A DNA stretch of 64,000 bases from Geosporobacter ferrireducens (GCF_001750685.1 NZ_CP017269.1:2583416-2647415), one strand, 5' to 3'. Counted from the first letter of the stretch, positions 16,401 to 25,260 are shown. Numbers and translations are program-made. The notes: a model not told the origin generated them from the sequence alone.

Positions 16401-17252
16401 TTATTCCAAATGGATACTGCATTCATAGACTTCTCGTTTTGGAATCCCTCTTTCTTTGGCAACGGTCTTAATGGCCTCCTTTTTATCCATACCTGTTTCC
16501 AAATATTGTGTTAAGTGCTCTTGAATCGATAAATTTTCCCAAGCGTATGCCTTTTGTTTCCGATCTTCTGGATTTGCTCCAGCGACCATTAACACCATTT
16601 CTCCCTTTGGCTCCTTCTGCTCAAAATGCACTTCCAGCGTTTCCAACTCTCCCCGTAGAATCTCCTCATGCTTTTTTGTCAGTTCCCGGGCTACTACTGC
16701 ATGTCGATTTCCCAGTACCTGTTTCAGATCCTGGAGGGTTGCGCGAATACGGTGCGGCGCTTCATAAAATATGAGGGTACGGTCTTCTCCTTTAATTGCT
16801 TCTAATCGTTTCTTTTTTTTCTTCTTATCCCTATCCAGGAATCCTTCAAAGGTAAATTTATCCGTAGAAAGCCCTGAAGCTACTAAAGCAGTTACAAAAG
16901 CAGCCGCACCTGGCAGTACCTCCACTGTCACTTCATTTTCCACACACAGCTTTACCAAATCCGCACCAGGGTCCGATATGCCTGGCATCCCTGCATCAGA
17001 GACAAGGGCTATATTTTCTCCCGCAATCAATTTCTCCAGTAAAACCTTCCCTTTTCCTTCCCGGTTATGCTCATGGTAACTGGTAAGAGGTTTTTGAATG
17101 TCATAGTGATTCAACAGCTTAATCGTATGCCGGGTATCTTCTGCTGCGATTAAATCCACTTCTTTTAAAATCCGCAATACTCTTAGGGTGATATCCTCCA
17201 GGTTGCCAATGGGGGTTGGGCATATGTATAGCTTCCCATAATCCTCTTTCAT
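16401..17252 (-). CDS. rsmI: 16S rRNA 2'-O-methyltransferase RsmI
   Basis: 283 residues of the tetrapyrrole-methylase fold. PTPIGNLEDITLR is at the N-terminus, EDTRHT near residue 38, and SDAGMPGISDPG near residue 84 forms the SAM/substrate pocket. It methylates the ribose of C1402 in 16S rRNA. It overlaps trmN6 by one base and follows it, as yabC follows yabB in B. subtilis apart from the missing yazA. Confidence 0.95.
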   Translation of the reverse strand: MKEDYGKLYICPTPIGNLEDITLRVLRILKEVDLIAAEDTRHTIKLLNHYDIQKPLTSYHEHNREGKGKVLLEKLIAGENIALVSDAGMPGISDPGADLVKLCVENEVTVEVLPGAAAFVTALVASGLSTDKFTFEGFLDRDKKKKKKRLEAIKGEDRTLIFYEAPHRIRATLQDLKQVLGNRHAVVARELTKKHEEILRGELETLEVHFEQKEPKGEMVLMVAGANPEDRKQKAYAWENLSIQEHLTQYLETGMDKKEAIKTVAKERGIPKREVYECSIHLE

Positions 17253-18022
17253 TACTCCACATCCTTATTCTCATCCATACAATCCCTACCGTAGATGCCA
17301 TGGATTTCCTCGGTATAGCTGCCATCTTCCTCATAAACGTAGAGAGGATCCATGAATTTTAACTCGGGTTTTCCATATTTCACACACTGCAGCAGCAATA
17401 TATTGGGCTTTTTACTTTTATTGGGATGAACAAACCTTATTTTTTTCGGCTCCAGCTTGTACTGCCTGCACAAATAAATAATATCCACTAAGCGATGGGG
17501 TCTATGAACCATATAAAAATGTCCTCTATCTTTTACCAGCCTAGACGCCACACGAATGACATCCTCCAAGGTACACTTGACTTCATGTCGTGAGATGGCT
17601 TTCATACTTTCCGGATTCAACAATCCTCCACCCTCATTCATATAAGGAGGATTTGAAGTCACTGCATCAAAGGAATAGGGCTCTAAGTCCTCTACGACCT
17701 TATTCAAATCCTGGGGCATAATTCTGACCCGTTTCTCCAGCCGGTTAAGCCTCACGCTCCTTGCAGCCATTTCTGCTACTTCTTCTTGTATTTCAACACC
17801 AATAATCTCTTTGGCCTGGGTTTTTCCTGCCAGGAGGATTGGTATGATCCCTGTGCCTGTCCCTAAATCAATCACGCTCCAATCCTTACGGATTTCACAG
17901 AAGTTGCTGAGCAATACTGCATCAATGCCAAAACAAAACCCTTCTGGATTTTGAATGAGACGCAGCCCTTTACACTGTAGATCATCCACCCGTTCCATTT
18001 CCTTAACAAGTACTTCTTCCAT
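17252..18022 (-). CDS. trmN6: tRNA1(Val) adenine-37 N6-methyltransferase-like
   Basis: 256 residues. The GIDAVLLSNF segment, the SAM motif DLGTGTGIIPILLA and the catalytic TSNPPYM motif place it in the YfiC/TrmN6 (YabB) family of N6-adenine methyltransferases. The tRNA1(Val) A37 specificity is that of the E. coli enzyme; the Gram-positive target is less certain. It overlaps rsmI. Its upstream neighbour across an inverted-repeat element is a TlpA-like gene. Confidence 0.88.
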   Translation of the reverse strand: MEEVLVKEMERVDDLQCKGLRLIQNPEGFCFGIDAVLLSNFCEIRKDWSVIDLGTGTGIIPILLAGKTQAKEIIGVEIQEEVAEMAARSVRLNRLEKRVRIMPQDLNKVVEDLEPYSFDAVTSNPPYMNEGGGLLNPESMKAISRHEVKCTLEDVIRVASRLVKDRGHFYMVHRPHRLVDIIYLCRQYKLEPKKIRFVHPNKSKKPNILLLQCVKYGKPELKFMDPLYVYEEDGSYTEEIHGIYGRDCMDENKDVE

Positions 18023-18119
18023 ACAGTTCTCTCCTATAGTCCATGTTTCTACTTATTATAACACAACCCCTTCCAAACTATTAGAGGTACAGAAACTGTA
18101 CCTCAGCTTATTTTCAAAT

Positions 18120-18214
18120 AAACCCCTCATAAGCTTCCGAAACGCGGCTTTGACGAGGTCACTTCCGCTAAAGTGGCCTTGCCACGGAGCCGTGAGAATC
18201 TTATGAGGGGTTTA
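18120..18214. repeat. Inverted-repeat element, copy 2
   Basis: About 95 bp with perfect terminal inverted repeats AAACCCCTCATAAG and CTTATGAGGGGTTT. The interior shares CTTCCGA..CGC..TTGAC.AGGTCACTT and GA.TCTTATGAG with copy 1 at 3719-3829. An inner hairpin pairs AAGTGAC with a near-complement of GCCACTT. A separate 21-base hairpin, GAGGTACAG-AAA-CTGTACCTC, lies just before it at 18084-18104. It sits between the tlpA-like 3' end and trmN6. Confidence 0.78.
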
Positions 18215-18258
18215 TTATTAAGGTCAGGTATAAAAGCTATCCCTTCAATAACGCTTGA

Positions 18259-18912
18259 TTATGGATTTAAAACCTTTTCGATCTTCTTTTCCATTGTATC
18301 TTTATTCATGGCGCCAGAAACAAAGTCTGCAATATAGCCGTCCTTATCAATAATATAGGTTGCAGGGAAAGCACTTACTCTATATTTTACCGTAACAGAT
18401 CCGTCTACATCATAAAGAACAGGGAAAGTATATCCATTCTCTTCAAGAAATTGATTGACAGTAGCCGCATCCTTACTTTTCTCTGTAGCAAGCACATTTA
18501 CAGCCAAAATGACTACATCCTTTTTCTGATACTGGTCATAGATTGCCTGTATGTATGGCATTTCTTGAACACAGGGCGGGCACCAAGTAGCCCAGAAATT
18601 CACAAATACAACCTTTCCTTGAAGGGAGGAAAGACTGATTTCATTCCCCTCTCTGTCCAGTAATGTAAAATCAAAAGCCTTATCCCCGACAAAAACACCT
18701 GTTTTTTCTTCTGTTGGGCTTTCATCCCCATTCGCATCTCCGGCAGGTGGCTGACTCTCTTGGGCTTGATCCTGTTTCTTTGGGTCCTCTACCGTGATCT
18801 TTCCTTTATCTGTCGGTTTTTCTCTTCTAAAAAGGCAGCCTGACAGCATGGACATCGTCAGCAGTAATACCATGATCATAAGTAGAAGTTTCATACCTTG
18901 TCTTTGACGCAT
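18259..18912 (-). CDS. TlpA/ResA-type thiol-disulfide oxidoreductase, lipoprotein
   Basis: 217 residues. A lipoprotein signal ends in MSMLSGC, followed by a Lys/Gln/Pro-rich spacer and a thioredoxin fold of the AhpC/TSA-Redoxin type (about residues 80-217). The active site is WATWCPPCVQEMP and a cis-proline SAFPATYIID loop follows. It should reduce or exchange disulfides outside the membrane. AAAGGAG precedes the ATG at 18912 by eight bases; upstream in-frame ATGs have no such site. Its partner is not adjacent (no ccdA), so the electron source is unknown. Confidence 0.9.
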   Translation of the reverse strand: MRQRQGMKLLLMIMVLLLTMSMLSGCLFRREKPTDKGKITVEDPKKQDQAQESQPPAGDANGDESPTEEKTGVFVGDKAFDFTLLDREGNEISLSSLQGKVVFVNFWATWCPPCVQEMPYIQAIYDQYQKKDVVILAVNVLATEKSKDAATVNQFLEENGYTFPVLYDVDGSVTVKYRVSAFPATYIIDKDGYIADFVSGAMNKDTMEKKIEKVLNP

Positions 18913-19017
18913 ACCGATCGCTCCTTTCACAGTTCCCACACCCTTCCTATGCATTGCTGGAATCAATGTCTTTAGGTCGGATGATGTTATACAACCATTA
19001 TACTATATTTTCAATAA

Positions 19018-19047
19018 AAAAAGACCCCTTTTGAAAGGATCTTCTCT
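19018..19047 (-). terminator. Terminator of the ferredoxin gene
   Basis: AAGATCCTTT-CAA-AAGGGGTCTT stem (with G-T pairs) followed by T7 on the minus strand. Confidence 0.75.
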
Positions 19048-19059
19048 TATTTACAATTT

Positions 19060-19233
19060 CTAATCTTGAGGTACCGGTGCATCAACGGGACACACATTTG
19101 CACAAGCCCCACAGTCAATACACGTAGCAGCATCAATTACATACTTGTCCGCTCCGGCAGTGATTGCATCTACAGGACACTCCGGTTCGCATGCACCACA
19201 GCTGATGCATGAATCTAAAATAACATATGCCAT
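19060..19233 (-). CDS. 2[4Fe-4S] ferredoxin
   Basis: 57 residues with two CxxCxxCxxxCP motifs, CISCGACEPECP and CIDCGACANVCP, each binding one [4Fe-4S] cluster. This is the low-potential clostridial electron carrier, which can accept electrons from the POR complex encoded in this window at 36-39 kb. The ATG at 19233 follows GGAGGTGA by five bases; the longer frame to 19284 has no ribosome binding site. It is monocistronic by its terminator. Confidence 0.95.
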   Translation of the reverse strand: MAYVILDSCISCGACEPECPVDAITAGADKYVIDAATCIDCGACANVCPVDAPVPQD

Positions 19234-19326
19234 AGGCTTCACCTCCATCTCTTGATAATCCTTATCTTCGTAAAGTATTTCCAAGAGATCTGCAAATTAT
19301 GATATTCTTTTCAGAAAATATTGATG

Positions 19327-20229
19327 CTAATCCTCTAGATTGATGATTTCCTCATCTAGGTGCTCTTCTTCCCGTTTCATTCTTCCATTGCAGCAGCCGG
19401 TTCTTTTAATGGCACTCTTGTCGTACACTTTGATATCGTCGCTGAGCTTCTGTTCCTTCCCATCTCTTGCTTCTTCCAATATACTTCTCACCTTTGCGCA
19501 TTCCAGCAAAGCATTGTTCTCAATCACAATGGCGGGCCCATCGGGTGTAATAACTTTTTCTCCTGCCTCAGGCAGCCCTTCTCTTAATCTTTGGTACATC
19601 TCGTGCTCATATTTTAAACAGCACATCAATCTTCCACAAATCCCGGAAATCTTTGTAGGGTTTAGAGATAAACTTTGTTCCTTTGCCATTTTGATAGAAA
19701 CCGGCTCAAAATCTCCAAGCCAGGTTGCACAACAGAGGGATTTACCGCACGGTCCAATGCCGCCAATCATCTTTGCCTCGTCCCGAACCCCGATCTGACG
19801 CAATTCAATTCTGGTTTTAAATATGGCCGCCAAATCCTTTACCAGCTCCCGGAAGTCTACTCTGCCATCGGCTGTAAAGTAGAAGATCACTTTGTTGTTA
19901 TCAAAGGTATATTCTACATCAATCAGCTTCATATCCAACTGGTGTTGGTCAATTTTCTCTAAACAAGTTGAGAAAGCTTCTTTCTCCTTCTCAAGATTTT
20001 GCTTGTTTTGCAGTTCATCCTCTACTGTAGCGATTCTTAATACTTTCTTTAAAGGGGCTACAATATCCTCTTCAGCAATCTCTTTAGGGCCTACAACTAC
20101 TTCTCCGAACTCTATTCCACGGGAGGTTTCAACAACTACATTTTGTCCCTTTATTACATCTATACTGTCAGGGTCGAAATAGTAAATCTTCCCTGCTTTT
20201 TTAAATCGTATACCGACTACAAGTATCAT
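19327..20229 (-). CDS. ricT: PSP1-domain protein RicT/YaaT
   Basis: 300 residues with the PSP1 C-terminal domain. The cysteine cluster CGKSLCCATWLGDF near residue 159 and GICGRLMCCLKYE near residue 196 hold most of the family's conserved cysteines. RicT (YaaT) joins RicA and RicF in an Fe-S complex that controls RNase Y cleavage and promotes sporulation and biofilm entry in B. subtilis. It lies two bases after holB. YabA, which follows yaaT in Bacillus, is absent. Confidence 0.93.
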   Translation of the reverse strand: MILVVGIRFKKAGKIYYFDPDSIDVIKGQNVVVETSRGIEFGEVVVGPKEIAEEDIVAPLKKVLRIATVEDELQNKQNLEKEKEAFSTCLEKIDQHQLDMKLIDVEYTFDNNKVIFYFTADGRVDFRELVKDLAAIFKTRIELRQIGVRDEAKMIGGIGPCGKSLCCATWLGDFEPVSIKMAKEQSLSLNPTKISGICGRLMCCLKYEHEMYQRLREGLPEAGEKVITPDGPAIVIENNALLECAKVRSILEEARDGKEQKLSDDIKVYDKSAIKRTGCCNGRMKREEEHLDEEIINLED

Positions 20230-20230
20230 C

Positions 20231-21211
20231 TTATACCTCCTGCATGCTTAAAAGCATATTTTCTATAACCAGTTGGAAATTTACATTTGCCTTAATATCC
20301 TGTTTCGTTCTTTCTATTATTTTTATAATATGACTTATTTGCTGATATCCTATACGAAGTCCACATTCTTCCAGCATAGTTTTTTTGTCCAGATTAATTA
20401 AAAAATCCTCTGAAGCAGTTTCTTTTAAAATGAGTATATCACGAAACCAGGTTAACATGAAGTCCAGCAGCTCATATACATCTTCCTTATTGCTTTCGAA
20501 AAATTCCAACATCGGAAATACACTTAACGGATCTCCTTCTAATACCTTTTCAATCACACCAATCGCAGCTTCCCGTTTTTCTAAAAAGTCAGGAGATTCT
20601 TTTAGTTGGATTGCTTTACCGATAATGCCATCTGAGAAGGCTGCATATATCTTTGACGCTTCAGAGGACATTCCGTACTTTTCTTTTAAAAACACATGTA
20701 TCTGTTGTTCCCCTAGCCGATGAAATTTTATCATTTGACAACGGGATCGAATCGTTGGCAGGAATCGGTTGGCATTGATGCTGATCAAAATGACCACTGC
20801 ATAGGCTGGAGGCTCCTCTAGGGTTTTTAAGAGCCTATTCTGAGCACTTTCCGTCATTTGATCCGCCTGCTGTATGATATATATTTTTTTTCTGCTTTCA
20901 TAGGGTTTACGCTGTAAATCCTGCTGAAATGCCTCTATCTGTTTATTCTTTATACTCGTTCCCTCAGGTTCAATGATCATGATATCCGGATGATTATTAT
21001 GATGAAATTTGATGCATGCAGCGCATGCATTACAAACATCTTGCCGGAAGTTCTTGCATACAATGGCTTGGGCAAAAGCCATTGCCATCATTCCTTTGCC
21101 CAAACCATCTGATCCGTCAAAAATATAAGCATGAGCAATTCTGTCTTTTTGTATCGCCATTGTTAGGTTTTTTATAATCTGTTCCTGTCCAAATACTTCT
21201 GAAAATCCCAT
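20231..21211 (-). CDS. holB: DNA polymerase III delta' subunit
   Basis: 326 residues, AAA+ clamp-loader subunit. The degenerate P-loop FDGSDGLGKGMMA, zinc-module cysteines (CNACAACIKF), and sensor motif TIRSRCQMIKF are present. Position between darA and ricT matches B. subtilis holB, though the yaaR gene is missing. It helps load the sliding clamp with DnaX and HolA. ATG at 21211; 28 bases from darA. Confidence 0.93.
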   Translation of the reverse strand: MGFSEVFGQEQIIKNLTMAIQKDRIAHAYIFDGSDGLGKGMMAMAFAQAIVCKNFRQDVCNACAACIKFHHNNHPDIMIIEPEGTSIKNKQIEAFQQDLQRKPYESRKKIYIIQQADQMTESAQNRLLKTLEEPPAYAVVILISINANRFLPTIRSRCQMIKFHRLGEQQIHVFLKEKYGMSSEASKIYAAFSDGIIGKAIQLKESPDFLEKREAAIGVIEKVLEGDPLSVFPMLEFFESNKEDVYELLDFMLTWFRDILILKETASEDFLINLDKKTMLEECGLRIGYQQISHIIKIIERTKQDIKANVNFQLVIENMLLSMQEV

Positions 21212-21239
21212 CGCTTTCCTCCGCTAACCAGTGGTCACC

Positions 21240-21569
21240 CTATGCCTTTTCAAACTGCTCTACATCTAATACAAAAATCGTAGCACCGCCTACCTGTACT
21301 TCCACAGGATAGGACATAAATACGCCGGATGCACCCATCATAGGTGCAGCAGCAGGTGCAATTTCCTTCCTGTTCTTACAGGTAGCTTTGATGGTCTCAA
21401 TGACATCCTGTACCTTTTCTTTTTCTACCCCTACCAGGAGGGTTGTATTCCCTGCTCTTAAGAAGCCTCCTGTAGAAGCCAGCTTTGTTACACGATACGC
21501 TTGATCTGTCAGCTTCTCCATTACATTATGGGTATCCTCATCATGAACAATCGCAATAATCAGTTTCAT
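21240..21569 (-). CDS. darA: Cyclic-di-AMP receptor DarA (PstA/YaaQ)
   Basis: 109 residues, PII-like fold. KLIIAIVHDEDTHNVMEKL at the N-terminus, STGGFLRAGNTTLLVGVE near residue 33 and a conserved Gly/Met loop with APMMGASGVFMSYPVEVQVG near residue 78 mark the family. It binds cyclic di-AMP as a trimer; downstream targets are poorly known. GAAAGGAG precedes the ATG. Adjacent tmk and holB keep the B. subtilis order. Confidence 0.95.
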   Translation of the reverse strand: MKLIIAIVHDEDTHNVMEKLTDQAYRVTKLASTGGFLRAGNTTLLVGVEKEKVQDVIETIKATCKNRKEIAPAAAPMMGASGVFMSYPVEVQVGGATIFVLDVEQFEKA

Positions 21570-21604
21570 ACACCCTTCTCCTTTCTATTCTTTTATTTAT
21601 ACTT

Positions 21605-22228
21605 TTACCCCTTCATTCTCTTTTCTATAGCAAGAATGATATCTTTATGAATTTCTTCAATAGACCGGCTGGCATCTACAACAACAATCCTTTGTGGATA
21701 CAATGCCTTCAAGCCTTGATAGCCTTCAAATACTTTTTGGTGAAAATCCAAAGTTTCCTGTTCCAGCCGATCCTTTTCTCCCTGCTCAGTCTTCCTTTCC
21801 AGTCCGATCTCAGGACATAGCTGAAATAAAAATGTGATTTTAGGCAAGATATTTTTTACAGCAATTCGATTGACGTTCTCTACTGCCTCAATCCCTAACC
21901 CTCTTCCAATTCCTTGATATACGATGCTTGAATCTACGAATCGGTCACAAATAACCGTTTTGCCACTTTCTAACGCCGGTTGAATCACTTCTGCAACATG
22001 TTGCGCTCTTGAAGCTGCGTATAATAAGGCTTCTGTAACAGGGTCCATTTCCATGTTTTCTTTATCCAAAATAATTTCTCTAATCTTTTCGCTTATTTTC
22101 GTGCCTCCAGGTTCCCGCGTAAGAATAACCGCATGTCCTTTTTGCTCTAAATATTCAGCCAGCTTTTTTATTTGTGTTGACTTGCCTGATCCGTCAGGCC
22201 CTTCTATGGTAATAAACAAACCACCCAT
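21605..22228 (-). CDS. tmk: Thymidylate kinase
   Basis: 207 residues. The P-loop EGPDGSGKSTQIKKL near residue 9, REPGGTKISEKIR near residue 38 and CDRFVDSSIVYQG near residue 94 (DRx motif) are diagnostic. It phosphorylates dTMP to dTDP. It lies 36 bases upstream of darA and 22 after the decarboxylase gene, the order yaaO-tmk-yaaQ of B. subtilis. Confidence 0.96.
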   Translation of the reverse strand: MGGLFITIEGPDGSGKSTQIKKLAEYLEQKGHAVILTREPGGTKISEKIREIILDKENMEMDPVTEALLYAASRAQHVAEVIQPALESGKTVICDRFVDSSIVYQGIGRGLGIEAVENVNRIAVKNILPKITFLFQLCPEIGLERKTEQGEKDRLEQETLDFHQKVFEGYQGLKALYPQRIVVVDASRSIEEIHKDIILAIEKRMKG

Positions 22229-22249
22229 CCTGCACCTCTTCCTAATTGT

Positions 22250-23698
22250 TTATACATCTATAATTTTAATGGTCTCCAATTGATCATCCTGCATTCCAAT
22301 ACTGTAAATACCATAGTCCTTTAACTGTTGAACATACTCTATCATTTCTGCTGTAATCACTTCTCCCGGACAGAGGATCGGTATACCTGGAGGATAGGGT
22401 ATAATATACTCTCCACTTATTTTACCAGAACTCTGTAGAAAAGCTATCTCTTTTTTCCTGCTGTATACAGCCTCCCTCGGAGTCATTTGCATATCAGGTA
22501 TTCCATAGGAATACTCAGACAGCGTTATATTCTTATGGGCAATTCCTTTACCCGCCTTGATGCTGCGCAGTGCCCGAAGTAAACGGGCAAAATCCTTTTG
22601 CTCATTTCCGATAGAGGATAGTGCAACTACATTATAAATATTTGCCATCTCCACTTGAATATGGCATCGTGTCCGCAGCAATTTCTCCAATGCCGGACCG
22701 CTAATCCCTAGATCAGATAAATCAATTACGAGCTTTGTCGGGTCAATATTTTGAATCCCACTGGTTCCAATCATTTCTTTTCCTAGAATGCGTATCCCTT
22801 TCTCATTTTTCAACTCCATGTGAAATTCATTAACCGCTTCTAAGAGTTTCTCCATCAAAAATCGTCCGTCCTGCTGGGCAATTGCTCTGGCCATATCCAA
22901 AGACGCCATCAGTAAGTACGATGGACTTGTACTTTGATGTATGGACAGCATCAATCTTAACCGTTCCCGATCAATTCGATTTGACTTTACATGAAGCATA
23001 GAGCTTTGCGTAAAAGCAGGTAAGGTTTTGTGCGTACTTTGTATAACGATGTCTGCCCCGGCTTCCAGTGCTGAAATAGGTAATCTCTCATGTAGCTTTA
23101 AATGGGCGCCATGGGCTTCATCTACAATTACTATTTTATCATATTGGTGAGCAATTCTCACGATTTCCTCAATATCAGAACAAATCCCATAATAATTGGG
23201 ATAAGTTAATACTACTGCCTTAATTCCAACATGGGTAGAAAGAGCTGCTTCTACAGTATCTGGCGTCAATCCTGCTGAAATCTGGAAATCATGATTCACC
23301 TTGGGATTTATATATATTGGATACAAATCTCCAAGAATTATCCCATTACTCACTGACTTGTGGCAATCCCTGGGAGCAAGAATTTGATCCTTGGGATTCG
23401 TCACAGCCATAATAGCAGATAAGACTCCACAGGAGGTACCATCTACCAAAAAGTAACTTTCGTCCGCACCAAAAAACTCTGCTGCCTTTCTCTGGGCTTC
23501 CAAGATCATTCCCTCTGGCGCATGAAGGTTATCCATACCCTCTATTTCTGTAACATCCATAGACACTAGATATTGTAAGAAGTTTTTGTAATTATATCGC
23601 TCAAAGATTTTTCCATTCTTGTGTCCCGGCACATGAAAGGATACCATGTTTCTGTTTGCTTGTTTTAGCAATTTATCTATTAAAATATTATTCTCCAT
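22250..23698 (-). CDS. Orn/Lys/Arg decarboxylase family protein (YaaO type)
   Basis: 482 residues of fold-type I PLP decarboxylase. DEAHGAHLKLH and the PLP-lysine motif STHKTLPAFTQSS near residue 228 are intact, as is FHVPGHKNG at the N-terminus. Short forms without the N-terminal wing domain are typical of Firmicutes. The amino acid used (arginine, lysine or ornithine) cannot be told; together with speD in this window, a polyamine role is plausible. It heads the tmk cluster as yaaO does in Bacillus. Confidence 0.9.
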   Translation of the reverse strand: MENNILIDKLLKQANRNMVSFHVPGHKNGKIFERYNYKNFLQYLVSMDVTEIEGMDNLHAPEGMILEAQRKAAEFFGADESYFLVDGTSCGVLSAIMAVTNPKDQILAPRDCHKSVSNGIILGDLYPIYINPKVNHDFQISAGLTPDTVEAALSTHVGIKAVVLTYPNYYGICSDIEEIVRIAHQYDKIVIVDEAHGAHLKLHERLPISALEAGADIVIQSTHKTLPAFTQSSMLHVKSNRIDRERLRLMLSIHQSTSPSYLLMASLDMARAIAQQDGRFLMEKLLEAVNEFHMELKNEKGIRILGKEMIGTSGIQNIDPTKLVIDLSDLGISGPALEKLLRTRCHIQVEMANIYNVVALSSIGNEQKDFARLLRALRSIKAGKGIAHKNITLSEYSYGIPDMQMTPREAVYSRKKEIAFLQSSGKISGEYIIPYPPGIPILCPGEVITAEMIEYVQQLKDYGIYSIGMQDDQLETIKIIDV

Positions 23699-23780
23699 AG
23701 AAACCCTCCTTGTATTTCTTATAACTTCGATATTCCCTAGAATTTTCCTTTATGTGCTATAAGAATAATTGTCATTAGAA

Positions 23781-23820
23781 AAGAATCAAGTCATTAACCA
23801 TGGTTAATGACTTGATTCTT
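23781..23820 (-). terminator. Perfect 40-bp palindrome at the 3' end of gin
   Basis: AAGAATCAAGTCATTAACC plus central AT plus its exact complement. The right part encodes the last codons and stop of gin. On the minus strand it is followed by TTCTAATG, so it likely ends gin transcription as a long hairpin. Confidence 0.7.
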
Positions 23821-24003
23821 TATGAGGCATTCCAGATATTCTTCCCAAAGGATTTTGATTTCATTATGAAAATGATCATATCCATAATCTCCAGGACTTA
23901 AAGTAAGTATCTCCTGTTGACAGCTTTCACATATGTATTTTCCTAATATCTCTATATAATTTGTAGATTGCTTTTTACATGTAAAGCATAGGACCTCTCT
24001 CAT
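23794..24003 (-). CDS. csfB: Anti-sigma-G factor Gin (CsfB)
   Basis: 69 residues. The paired CFTC...CESC zinc-binding motif (residues about 5-31) and the helical remainder with HNEIKILWEEYLECL match the Gin/CsfB family, which holds sigma-G (and sigma-E) inactive at the wrong time in sporulation. The ATG at 24003 follows TAGGTG by eight bases; the ATG at 24027 lacks a site. It lies at the same place as csfB in B. subtilis, between the rRNA operon and yaaO, which supports the call. Confidence 0.88.
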   Translation of the reverse strand: MREVLCFTCKKQSTNYIEILGKYICESCQQEILTLSPGDYGYDHFHNEIKILWEEYLECLIKNQVINHG

Positions 24004-24169
24004 AAACAGTACACCTACTCTCATCATTTTTTGAGATTATAACCCTATATGCTTTAGTTTATTCAGTTGCAGTCTGTCTGGTTAATCCTTTTTTTATGCT
24101 TTATTTGTATTTTATTAAGAAACCCATATGTAGTGTCATCATGCGACACAATGCACAACATGTAGAATA

Positions 24170-24205
24170 AAAAAGCCTCTGTGTCATCTACTGTCACAGA
24201 GGCTT
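24170..24205 (-). terminator. Terminator of the 24209-24700 gene
   Basis: AAAGCCTCTGTGACAGT...ACACAGAGGCTTT stem followed by T-rich sequence on the minus strand. Confidence 0.85.
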
Positions 24206-24208
24206 TCC

Positions 24209-24700
24209 CTATTTTTCTACTACAAAAGATAAAATGGCGTTTTTTAATTCTTCATTGGGTTCGAAAATAAATCGGTATCGGTCACTACTTCTGGTAAATT
24301 CTCCAACATACCAATTCTCCGTGTCTTTTCCGGATACAAATTTATAGGTCTTAGCGACCTTATTATTTTCCATTTGATCATAAGTTTTAATACTTTCCAA
24401 CTCACTGAGCTTTAACGATAAAAATAAATGATTAGCCCTGCCAATTACCCGCTCCATGATTAACTCATCCTGAATCAGCTTATAGTTAAAATAGGCAATC
24501 TGCCGATAAATGAGGGTAAAGCACGTGGTAATGGCAGCAATTAAGGTAACCATCCCCGCTACACTTCCGGCAATGGGGCTTATTTTGCTAAAAATACTAA
24601 TCGCTATATCCATTACAACCAAAGAAGCCATAATCAGCGCCAGCAGCTTCCAAAAGGGAATTTTCTGCTGCCGAATCGTTTGTCTAATCAATAGTGCCAT
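24209..24700 (-). CDS. Two-helix membrane protein of unknown function
   Basis: 163 residues. Two adjacent hydrophobic segments (about 19-38 and 43-65) are followed by a soluble C-terminal part (about 80-163) with a beta-rich pattern, YKFVSGKDTENWYVGEFTRS near residue 117. The layout resembles small PH-like bacterial membrane proteins, but I cannot name a family. AGGGAGAC precedes the ATG. It stands alone with its own terminator between gin and the rRNA operon. Confidence 0.75.
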   Translation of the reverse strand: MALLIRQTIRQQKIPFWKLLALIMASLVVMDIAISIFSKISPIAGSVAGMVTLIAAITTCFTLIYRQIAYFNYKLIQDELIMERVIGRANHLFLSLKLSELESIKTYDQMENNKVAKTYKFVSGKDTENWYVGEFTRSSDRYRFIFEPNEELKNAILSFVVEK

Positions 24701-24798
24701 GTTTTGTCTCCCTACAATATCTTTTTTCTATAGTCTAAAGCATTATGTCCATGATATCATTTTCCCCGAAATTTATCAACTCTCACTGAAAAATAGCA

Positions 24799-24825
24799 AC
24801 AAAAAAAGCCCTCTGCAGGCTTTTA
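24799..24825 (-). terminator. Terminator of the 60-residue membrane protein gene
   Basis: AAAGCC-TGCAGA-GGGCTTT stem followed by T-rich TTTTG on the minus strand. Confidence 0.75.
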
Positions 24826-24836
24826 CCAGAAACAAC

Positions 24837-25019
24837 TTAACGCACAACCTTTAAATATTCACGCTGAAAATAAGGATCTTCATAATAAGTAGGCTGTTGC
24901 TTCCGCGCAGCAACTTTTTTTCCCTTTTTTAGATCCTTGAGGGTTTCTGTCAATAAATAATATTGAAGGCATCCTACTGGAATACAAAGCATGATTAGAA
25001 AAATTAATTTAATAAGCAT
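24837..25019 (-). CDS. Small single-helix membrane protein
   Basis: 60 residues: hydrophobic residues 2-23 (LIKLIFLIMLCIPVGCLQYY) then a basic, Tyr-rich tail (KDLKKGKKVAARKQQPTYYE). AAAGGAATGG precedes the ATG, and a clear terminator follows, both arguing for a real gene. No family is recognised; the C-V-G-C pattern is not a good lipobox because of its position in the helix. Confidence 0.55.
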   Translation of the reverse strand: MLIKLIFLIMLCIPVGCLQYYLLTETLKDLKKGKKVAARKQQPTYYEDPYFQREYLKVVR

Positions 25020-25223
25020 CGTACCATTCCTTTACTAGGATTTTCTATTAAAATAGAATTCTATATTTCTTTCTTTTTTCCTTCATCAAAATATTAGTAG
25101 TTTTGTCCTATTTTATGTTTTTAGCGTGTTTTCTGTCTGTTTTTGGAACCGCATGCACAACATATAGTTTACGTCATCATTTGACATACTATATATATGT
25201 GACACAAATCTTCTTTATATAGC

Positions 25224-25257
25224 AAAAACCCCAGAAGAAAATCCTCTGAGGTTTTTG
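25224..25257 (-). terminator. Terminator of the rRNA operon
   Basis: AAACCTCAGA...TCTGGGGTTT stem (one G-T pair) followed by TTG on the minus strand, four bases past 5S rRNA. Confidence 0.8.
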
Positions 25258-25260
25258 TAA

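Noticed and set aside
24131..25207. Weak similarity of two intergenic segments (around 24131-24166 and 25150-25207) with GTCATCAT..GACA and GCACAACAT.TAG
   Set aside because: The shared words are short and in swapped order; this may be chance in A/T-rich sequence.
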